DNA of 46,793 nt from NCBI GenBank assembly GCA_021839985.1, contig JAKBZO010000003.1, positions 1-46,793 on the forward strand. The letters run 5' to 3'. The position numbers were made by a program, and so were the translations under genes. Positions 41,172 through 46,793 of the stretch are shown piece by piece (within the stretch, counting starts at the first letter, position 1; the number at the start of each line of letters is the position of its first letter). Source of the DNA: a bacterium (GTDB lineage: Bacteria; Patescibacteriota; Minisyncoccia; Phycocordibacterales; SBAW01). The notes below the pieces were generated by a model. The model was not told the DNA's origin. It saw only the letters and a program-made list of their open reading frames with translations, and made no database searches.

Positions 41172-42962
41172 ATGCTCTCTAAACTCACCACTCCACTCCG
41201 CACCCTTTTTGTGCGCGCGAAAGAGATCGTCCGCTTATTCAGTGCAAGCGGCCGCGCGCTCTTTTACCTGCTCGCGTTTCTCATCATCGGCAGCTCGCTT
41301 GGTCTTTTGTTCATTCTCAATGAGAGTCTCAAGGTCGACGTGCCGGTGCGCGGCGGCTCATACTCAGAGGGTGTGATCGATACGCCGCGATTCATCAATC
41401 CCGTTCTCGCGATCTCCGATGTCGATCAGGATCTCGTCGCGCTCACCTACGCTGGTCTCCTCAAACAATCGCCGGACAACACGATGGTGCCCGACATGGC
41501 GGAAAGTTATGACGTATCGCAGGACGGCAAGACCTATACCGTGCACATCGACCGCACGGCGCGCTTCCAAGACGGCACGCCCGTTACGGCCGACGACGTG
41601 GTCTTTACCATAAACAAAGCGCTCGATCCGGCGATCAAAAGTCCGCGGCGCGCTGATTGGGAAGGCGTGCAGGTCTCCGAGGTCGATCCCTACACCGTAC
41701 AGTTCACGCTCGCCAAACCGTATGCGCCGTTCGTCGACAATCTTTCGATGGGCATTCTTCCCAAACACCTGTGGCAGAACGTGAGCGCAGAAGAATTTCC
41801 TTTCTCCGAACTCAACACGACGCCAGTCGGCTCCGGCCCGTACCAAGTGACGTCGATCTCTCGCACGTCGTCAGGCATTCCGTCGTCGTACACGCTGACC
41901 GCCTTCGCGAACTACACGCTCGGCGCGCCGTACATCACCACGATCACGCTTCGTTTTTATCAGAATGAAAGTTTGCTGGTCTCCGCACTCATGCACGGCG
42001 ACGTCGAGGCCGGCAGCGCCATCTCCCCCGCATCTCTTACCAACCTGCGCAGTCTCTCGGGCTCGCACGCGGTCTCCATTCCTCTCAATCGCGTGTTCGG
42101 TGTATTCTTCAATCAGAATCAAAGCGCCGTGCTACGCGACAAGACCGTGCGCCAGGCGCTCTCCGCCGCGATCGACCGCAATGCGCTCGTGGCGCAAGTA
42201 CTCGGTAATTACGGAAGCCCGCTCACCGGACCGATCCCACCATCGCTTCTCGGACAGACCGGCATCACACAAGATGGTTCAAATGCCACGGCAGCGTCTG
42301 CGCCCGCTCAACCCGACGCGAGCACGACCGATCCGGTCGCCGCAGCGCGCGCCATGCTTATCAACGCCGGATGGAAACCGGGCCCTGATGGCGTCCTGCA
42401 GAAGAGCGTCAACAACGGCAAGTTCACGCAGACCGTTCGACTCGCTTTCTCACTTGCGACCGGCAATGTCGACGAACTCACCTCAGCCGCACAATTCGTG
42501 AAAGACGCGTGGACCCGCATGGGCGCCGACGTCACCGTCAACGTGTACGATCAGGGCGACCTCTCGGAGAACGTCATCCGTCCGCGCAAATACGATGCGC
42601 TGCTCTTCGGCGAGATCGTCGGACGCGGTCTCGATCTGTACGCGTTCTGGCATTCAAGCGAGCGCAACGACCCAGGACTGAACATCGCCATGTACGCTAA
42701 CCCGACCGTCGACGCGCTTCTTGAAAAGTTGCGCGCGGCAGACGACGACAGTACACGCCAGTCGATCCTCTCAAGCATCGCAACGCAGATCAACAATGAT
42801 CAGCCGGCCGTATTTTTGTACTCTCCCGACTTCGTGTATGTGACGCCCGACACCGTGAAAGGCATGTCGTTCGGCATCATCGAAGATCCGAGTGACCGCT
42901 TTGCAACCGTCGCTTCCTGGTACAACCAGACGGATAGCGTATGGAGAGTGTTTGCACGTTAG
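41172..42962 (+). CDS. ABC-type peptide/oligopeptide substrate-binding protein (family 5)
   Basis: A 596-residue protein. A membrane helix (about 29-50) follows a basic cytoplasmic stretch, so it is anchored by a TM segment rather than a lipid. The external part has the SBP_bac_5 signatures: G-G-S-Y-S-E-G-V, F-I-N-P-V-L-A, L-T-Y-A-G-L-L and D-G-K-T-Y-T-V-H-I. Towards the end come V-R-Q-A-L-S-A-A-I-D-R and L-L-F-G-E-I-V-G-R-G-L-D-L. A Thr/Ala/Pro/Ser-rich insert lies near residue 375. It probably captures peptides for uptake, but no permease or ATPase gene is next to it. Confidence 0.9.
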   Translation: MLSKLTTPLRTLFVRAKEIVRLFSASGRALFYLLAFLIIGSSLGLLFILNESLKVDVPVRGGSYSEGVIDTPRFINPVLAISDVDQDLVALTYAGLLKQSPDNTMVPDMAESYDVSQDGKTYTVHIDRTARFQDGTPVTADDVVFTINKALDPAIKSPRRADWEGVQVSEVDPYTVQFTLAKPYAPFVDNLSMGILPKHLWQNVSAEEFPFSELNTTPVGSGPYQVTSISRTSSGIPSSYTLTAFANYTLGAPYITTITLRFYQNESLLVSALMHGDVEAGSAISPASLTNLRSLSGSHAVSIPLNRVFGVFFNQNQSAVLRDKTVRQALSAAIDRNALVAQVLGNYGSPLTGPIPPSLLGQTGITQDGSNATAASAPAQPDASTTDPVAAARAMLINAGWKPGPDGVLQKSVNNGKFTQTVRLAFSLATGNVDELTSAAQFVKDAWTRMGADVTVNVYDQGDLSENVIRPRKYDALLFGEIVGRGLDLYAFWHSSERNDPGLNIAMYANPTVDALLEKLRAADDDSTRQSILSSIATQINNDQPAVFLYSPDFVYVTPDTVKGMSFGIIEDPSDRFATVASWYNQTDSVWRVFAR

Positions 42963-42990
42963 TTTTAACTCAGTTTTAAGTTCGTTTTAA
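42962..42990 (+). promoter_or_regulatory. Three helically phased gttttaa repeats
   Basis: The heptamer gttttaa starts at 42962, 42973 and 42984, exactly 11 bp apart, just upstream of the RNase J gene. Same-face spacing suggests a protein-binding site or UP-like element; no factor is known. Confidence 0.4.
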
Positions 42991-43018
42991 AAATTACTCA
43001 TTATTAACCATTCATTAT

Positions 43019-45103
43019 ATGGAACATCAGAATAATCATCAGGGCGGCGATCGATCGAGAGGCCGCAGCGGCAGCGCACGAGGAGGCTCTTCAGGAGCGC
43101 GCCCAGCTCACCGTCCGAACGTTCTTGCGTCTGCTTCAGGCGACGGCAAGACCGAACTCTCCGGCGCCGGCGCGCGCATTGCACGGCACACGCCGTCCCC
43201 GCGCCCCGCGCACGCGCCGCGAAGACGACCTCTCGCACGAGGCGGTGGCGCAGGTAGTACAGCGCCCGCACAAGCTCGCCCGCACACGGGCGCGCGTCCG
43301 GCCTCGCGCAGCGTCGCCGGAACCGGATCTCCGCGCCGCGGCAAACAAGCCCGCATGTTCACCATGCCGCCCGCACCGAAATCACTGCGCGAGGTTGAGC
43401 GAAAAACTCCGGGGAAGCCGCTTTCAGAACTCGCCGCAGGCGACGTACGCATCGTGCCGCTCGGCGGTGTTGAAGAGGTCGGCCGCAACATGATCGCCGT
43501 CGAATACAACGGCGACATCATCATCTCCGACTGCGGTTTCCAATTCGAAGACGAAGACACGCCCGGCATCGACTACACGCTTCCCAACACGTCGTACCTC
43601 GAAGTGAATAAACATAAGATCCGCGCGATCTTCATCACGCACGGCCACCTCGACCACATCGGCGGTATCCCCTACATCATGGATCGTATTGGCAATCCGC
43701 CGATCTACACGCAGTACGTCACGTCGCTGATGATCAAGAAACGCCAGGAGGAATTCCCTCATCTGACGCCGCTTGGTCTCAACATCATCGAAGCAGGTCA
43801 GCGCATCAAGATCGGCAACACGTACGTGGGGACTTTTCCGGTCACCCACTCGATCCCCGACTCAATGGGTATCGCGATCGAAACCGTGCATGGCCGCGTC
43901 GTAATTTCAGGCGACTTGCGCCTCGAACATGAAGGCGGCGTTCCGACGGAGAAAGAAAAGAAGAATTGGAGTGAGGTCGGCAAAGAAAAGAATCTTATTC
44001 TCATCAGCGACTCGACCAACGCCGAACAGCAAGACTTCTCCGTGCCGGAGAATCGCGTGTACGAAACGATCGAAGGCATCATCAAGAACACCAAGGGTCG
44101 TCTTATCATCGGCACCTTCGCCAGCCAGTTCGAACGCATGATCCACATCATCATGCTCGCAGAGAAATACGGCAAAAAAGTGGTCGCTGAAGGACGCTCC
44201 GTGAAGACCAACTTGGACATCGCGCAGTACGCGAAGCTTCTCACGCCGAAGCCGGATACCTTCATTCAGGGCCAGGACATCAGCAGCTATCCGCCCGATA
44301 AGATCCTCATCATCGCGACCGGCGCACAGGGCGAAGAGAACGCGGCGCTCATGCGCATCGCAACCAAGCGTCACAAGTTCATCACCTTCAATGAGCGCGA
44401 TACGATCATGCTTTCGTCGTCGGTCATTCCGGGCAATGAAGTTTCCGTGCAGCGCCTCAAGGACAACTTGTATCGCTATAATCCGACGATCATCCATTAC
44501 CGCACCAGCGACGTGCATACCAGCGGTCATGGCAATATCGGCGAACTGATCTGGATCAGAGAGCAGGTGAAGCCGAAATTCTTCATGCCGGCGTACGGCT
44601 ATCACTCGATGCTTCGCTGCCACGCCAACGCGCAGATCGCATCCGGTTTCCCCAAGGAGAATGCCATCGTGCCGGACAACGGCATGGCGATCGACATCCT
44701 GGGCGGCACCAAGCTTCACATTCAGAAAGACGCTGTGCCGTCCGAGCCGGTAGCGGTCGACGGTTTCAGTGTCGGTAATGTGCAAGAAGCGGTCGTGCGC
44801 GATCGCAAGACGCTCGCACAGGAAGGCATGTTCGTGATCATTGCGACCGTCGATCCGAAGACCGGCAAACTGCGCAAGAGTCCCGACATTATTTCGCGCG
44901 GCTTCATCTATCTGCGCGAAAATCAGGAGACGCTTCAGCAGGCGCGCATCATCATCAAAAAGACGATCGAGGACACGACGCGCAATATGCATCCGGTCAA
45001 CTTCGATTATGTGAAGAACAATGTCACTGATGCGGTAGCACGTTTCCTCTTCGAGAAAACCAACAAGCGTCCGCTCGTCATTCCAGTCATCTTGGGGCTG
45101 TAA
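43019..45103 (+). CDS. rnj: Ribonuclease J with a long disordered N-terminal extension
   Basis: A 694-residue metallo-beta-lactamase/beta-CASP nuclease for mRNA decay and rRNA maturation. The zinc motif H-G-H-L-D-H is at 208-213; D-L-R-L-E-H and G-T-F-A-S-Q-F-E-R follow in the beta-CASP part, and V-H-T-S-G-H-G near residue 500 closes the active site. The C-terminal domain is complete. Residues 1-130 are an Arg/Gly/Ser/Pro/Ala-rich extension (for example G-G-D-R-S-R-G-R-S-G-S-A-R-G-G) absent from the about 555-residue Bacillus enzymes; it may bind RNA. The start has no SD site. Confidence 0.95.
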   Translation: MEHQNNHQGGDRSRGRSGSARGGSSGARPAHRPNVLASASGDGKTELSGAGARIARHTPSPRPAHAPRRRPLARGGGAGSTAPAQARPHTGARPASRSVAGTGSPRRGKQARMFTMPPAPKSLREVERKTPGKPLSELAAGDVRIVPLGGVEEVGRNMIAVEYNGDIIISDCGFQFEDEDTPGIDYTLPNTSYLEVNKHKIRAIFITHGHLDHIGGIPYIMDRIGNPPIYTQYVTSLMIKKRQEEFPHLTPLGLNIIEAGQRIKIGNTYVGTFPVTHSIPDSMGIAIETVHGRVVISGDLRLEHEGGVPTEKEKKNWSEVGKEKNLILISDSTNAEQQDFSVPENRVYETIEGIIKNTKGRLIIGTFASQFERMIHIIMLAEKYGKKVVAEGRSVKTNLDIAQYAKLLTPKPDTFIQGQDISSYPPDKILIIATGAQGEENAALMRIATKRHKFITFNERDTIMLSSSVIPGNEVSVQRLKDNLYRYNPTIIHYRTSDVHTSGHGNIGELIWIREQVKPKFFMPAYGYHSMLRCHANAQIASGFPKENAIVPDNGMAIDILGGTKLHIQKDAVPSEPVAVDGFSVGNVQEAVVRDRKTLAQEGMFVIIATVDPKTGKLRKSPDIISRGFIYLRENQETLQQARIIIKKTIEDTTRNMHPVNFDYVKNNVTDAVARFLFEKTNKRPLVIPVILGL

Positions 45104-45119
45104 TAATTCCTCTGGGTGT

Positions 45120-45168
45120 TCAACAACAAATGCGGCTCCGCCTTATGACGGAGCCGCATTTGTTGTTG
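45120..45168 (+). terminator. Terminator of the RNase J gene
   Basis: A perfect inverted repeat (caacaacaaatgcggctccg against cggagccgcatttgttgttg) around a short loop. The promoter of the next gene starts inside its right arm. Confidence 0.9.
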
Positions 45169-45194
45169 ACAGAATCTCACCGCAAGTGCATGAT
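45166..45194 (+). promoter_or_regulatory. Sigma-70-like promoter of the orphan gene at 45228
   Basis: TTGACA (45166-45171), a 17-bp spacer and CATGAT (45189-45194), placing the start about 25 bp before the ATG. The -35 box overlaps the RNase J terminator. Confidence 0.6.
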
Positions 45195-45227
45195 CACAGT
45201 CAGCGGTACATTACAGGAGGAGACCTC

Positions 45228-45503
45228 ATGGCTAAAGTTTTGATCATCATCGAACCAGCTGAAGAATACCGCGAGAAAAGAAGGCGCATATCGCGCGCCG
45301 CGTACATGGAACATCTGCCGCCGATCGGCTATAGCATGGCTCCGTCAGCGTTCATGTACACGCTTCCGGTGATCCGAGCAGCCATGTTGCTGCAAGGCGA
45401 TGGGCCGGAGGAGACAACGATCTTTCTCTCCGCCCCGTCAGGGATAATCGACCGCATCATCGAAGGAGATCGAATCAACCAGTGGATCGTCGAAGACCTG
45501 TAG
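45228..45503 (+). CDS. Orphan small protein with strong ribosome-binding site
   Basis: A 91-residue protein. The ATG at 45228 follows caggaggagacct, a strong SD; an upstream in-frame ATG at 45186 lacks one and precedes the predicted transcript start. It opens with a hydrophobic strand (A-K-V-L-I-I-I-E-P), then a basic helix (Y-R-E-K-R-R-R-I-S-R-A), and ends with acidic residues. It belongs to no family I know. Its own promoter and terminator make it a single-gene unit. Confidence 0.65.
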   Translation: MAKVLIIIEPAEEYREKRRRISRAAYMEHLPPIGYSMAPSAFMYTLPVIRAAMLLQGDGPEETTIFLSAPSGIIDRIIEGDRINQWIVEDL

Positions 45504-45532
45504 TCCGCCGACCGCCTCAGTCTGCCGCCAAG

Positions 45533-45563
45533 AACCGTCCCGCATCACCGGACGGTTTTTTCT
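45533..45563 (+). terminator. Terminator of the orphan gene at 45228
   Basis: Stem aaccgtcc (45533-45540) with ggacggtt (45550-45557) and a T-run. Confidence 0.92.
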
Positions 45564-45567
45564 TTTC

Positions 45568-46380
45568 TCACACTACCGAGTATGCACCGCGTGCAGCAGT
45601 GATAAGTTTATCCTTTTTAAGACTCGCGAGCTCGCGATCGATGTCTTCTTTCTTGCGCTCAAGCAAGCGCGTAAGTTGCGCTAGTGTTGCCGGTGCCTTG
45701 AGAAGCTCTCGCAAAATAGCGGCGCGAAGCTGGCGCGTCGAGCCTTCGAATTTTGTCTGCTTGGCGTAGTGGGCACTCTTATGATTGAGCCGCACACCGA
45801 TCTTTTTCAGATATGCGCCGTAGTCCATCCATCGCGCATAGAGATCGCGTGGCTCCACGTGTGCGCTAGCGAGAACATCCGCAACGATCGGCATCAATTC
45901 ACGGTCGTTTAGTTTTGTCGCTCCATGCGCGCGATGATGAAATATGACCGTGCGGATGTTGGTCTCGACGAACACTTCCTTGCTGTTGAACGCGAATGTG
46001 GCGACCGCGCGCGCCGTGTAGGGTCCGACGCCGGGCAGTGTCTCGATCGCCGCCGCCTCGCGCGGGAATCTTCCGCCAAAGTCCGCGGTGATCATCTTCG
46101 CTGCCTCATGCAGATATCTGGCGCGACGGTTGTAGCCAAGTCCCTGCCACGCATGCAGCACATCGGCGAGTTTCGCGCGCGCAAGCGCCTGCGAGGTCGG
46201 GAACTTTTTCAAGAACGCGCGGTAGAACAGCACCACGCGATCGACCTGCGTTTGCTGAAGCATTATCTCTGAAACGAGGATCTTGTAGGGATCCTTCGTC
46301 TTTCGCCACGGCAAATGATCCCGGCGGGGATAGATACCGCTCTCCAGCGCTGCGATGATGTTGTGCACCTCTTTGGACAT
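45568..46380 (-). CDS. MutY/Nth-like HhH-GPD DNA glycosylase lacking the Fe-S cluster
   Basis: A 270-residue base-excision repair enzyme. L-P-W-R (23-26), V-S-E-I-M-L-Q-Q-T-Q-V (36-46, with catalytic Glu38), W-Q-G-L-G-Y-N-R-R-A-R (78-88) and L-P-G-V-G-P-Y-T-A (115-123) are MutY signatures. The position of the catalytic Asp carries Glu139 (V-E-T-N-I-R). The four cysteines of the C-terminal Fe-S loop are absent, and instead of the MutT-like domain there is a helical tail like a small winged helix (about 205-270). It may excise adenine opposite 8-oxoguanine, or a different base; specificity is uncertain. Confidence 0.85.
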   Translation of the reverse strand: MSKEVHNIIAALESGIYPRRDHLPWRKTKDPYKILVSEIMLQQTQVDRVVLFYRAFLKKFPTSQALARAKLADVLHAWQGLGYNRRARYLHEAAKMITADFGGRFPREAAAIETLPGVGPYTARAVATFAFNSKEVFVETNIRTVIFHHRAHGATKLNDRELMPIVADVLASAHVEPRDLYARWMDYGAYLKKIGVRLNHKSAHYAKQTKFEGSTRQLRAAILRELLKAPATLAQLTRLLERKKEDIDRELASLKKDKLITAARGAYSVV

Positions 46381-46392
46381 GCACGTATCATA

Positions 46393-46424
46393 ACAAAAAG
46401 CCCCGCACGAAGCGGAGCTTTTTG
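46393..46424 (-). terminator. Terminator of the RRM protein gene
   Basis: Arms acaaaaagccccgc and gcggagctttttgt with one mismatch, between the leftward RRM and glycosylase genes. Confidence 0.85.
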
Positions 46425-46437
46425 TGAGAGAGACAGC

Positions 46438-46695
46438 CTATCGCTGCTCCTTCGGACGTGCTTCAGAGACGGAAAGCATGCGGCCGCCGAAATCCTTGCC
46501 ATTCCACATAGCAATTGCATTCTGCATACCTTCTGCTGTCGCCATCTCGACGAAACCGAAACCGCGTGAGCGGCCCGTTTCGCGCTCGATAACGATCGAA
46601 GCGGAAGTCACTTCGCCCGCCTTCGCGAACGAATCGCGGAGCTCATCGTTGGTCGTCGAGTACGGAAGACCGCCGACAAAGAGTTTATTTGGCAT
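46438..46695 (-). CDS. RRM-type RNA-binding protein
   Basis: An 85-residue protein that is essentially one RNA recognition motif. RNP2 is L-F-V-G-G-L-P-Y (5-12), and RNP1 is R-G-F-G-F-V-E-M (44-51), with the aromatic residues that stack on RNA. A short tail (E-A-R-P-K-E-Q-R) follows. Such single-RRM proteins in bacteria are often cold-induced RNA chaperones. Its leader has a cgcgaa/ttcgcg inverted repeat (about 46707-46733), which could form a thermosensitive hairpin (inference). Confidence 0.95.
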   Translation of the reverse strand: MPNKLFVGGLPYSTTNDELRDSFAKAGEVTSASIVIERETGRSRGFGFVEMATAEGMQNAIAMWNGKDFGGRMLSVSEARPKEQR

Positions 46696-46793
46696 AATAC
46701 GCGAAAACTCTTAACTGTTAACAATTCGCGTAAGCCGACCTTCCCTCTTATTATGCGCAAAGCACACAAACATGGAGATACTTAGCACGAACG

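Noticed and set aside
43907-44992. A 361-residue leftward open frame
   Set aside because: It is the antisense of the RNase J catalytic domain, which has clear motifs on the other strand.

Overview
The window (about 46.8 kb, GC-rich) looks like a chromosomal segment of a small-genome bacterium of the Candidate Phyla Radiation (Patescibacteria), most likely a Parcubacteria-type lineage. The signs are many short housekeeping proteins, genes mostly without Shine-Dalgarno sites, compact TsaD/ValS/SecG/RNase J/LepA versions, frequent one-TM orphan proteins, and scattered single tRNAs of which most lack encoded CCA. TGA is used as a stop (for example at the end of the ECF sigma gene), so the code is standard. 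The lineage is an inference; no rRNA is present.

0.2-11.7 kb: one leftward cluster of ten genes: glutamate dehydrogenase, ECF sigma factor, a membrane protein with an external DUF5666-like domain, an FMN-binding-domain protein, ApbE flavin transferase, an NqrB/RnfD-like membrane domain fused to a ferredoxin-reductase module, two HlyD-type adaptors, a DHA2 MFS exporter and a GlcD-type FAD oxidase. This reads as a sigma-controlled, flavinylated transmembrane electron-transfer module coupled to export genes. A rightward DUF5666-like gene converges on it.

11.9-24.5 kb: PIF1-like helicase, cyclophilin, five of the six first tRNAs (Glu, Ser-CGA, Val, Phe, Gly; then Arg), a strong-SD orphan gene, a SpoU methyltransferase, secreted/membrane orphans, tsaD-valS-prsW-hsp20, glutaredoxin and a FtsB/DivIC-like protein. 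Three tRNA genes (Glu, Ser-CGA, Phe) each have a 17-18 bp exact copy of one of their ends about 190-220 bp to the left. DnaA-box-like sites lie at 15.04-15.09 kb near a switch in gene direction.

24.5-34.4 kb: lepA, an MFS protein, murJ, an O-antigen-ligase/TPR protein, RNase P RNA (rnpB) carrying an AT-rich hairpin insertion, an alternative-oxidase-like di-iron protein with all six iron ligands and the key tyrosine, a pseudouridine synthase, and tRNA-Ser(GGA).

34.4-46.8 kb: GGDEF protein, htpX, MazG-like, lemA, an orphan, groEL and groES (the latter with a lysine-rich N-terminal tail), an orphan, secG, a peptide-binding protein, RNase J with a disordered N-terminus, a short orphan, a MutY-like glycosylase without Fe-S cysteines, and an RRM protein.

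The best candidates for something new are (1) the sigma-controlled flavin electron-transfer cluster together with the alternative oxidase, a redox route not expected in a fermentative CPR cell, (2) the tRNA-end duplications bracketing roughly 170-200 bp inserts, and (3) a family of palindromic intergenic elements with a conserved core but locus-specific complementary arms.
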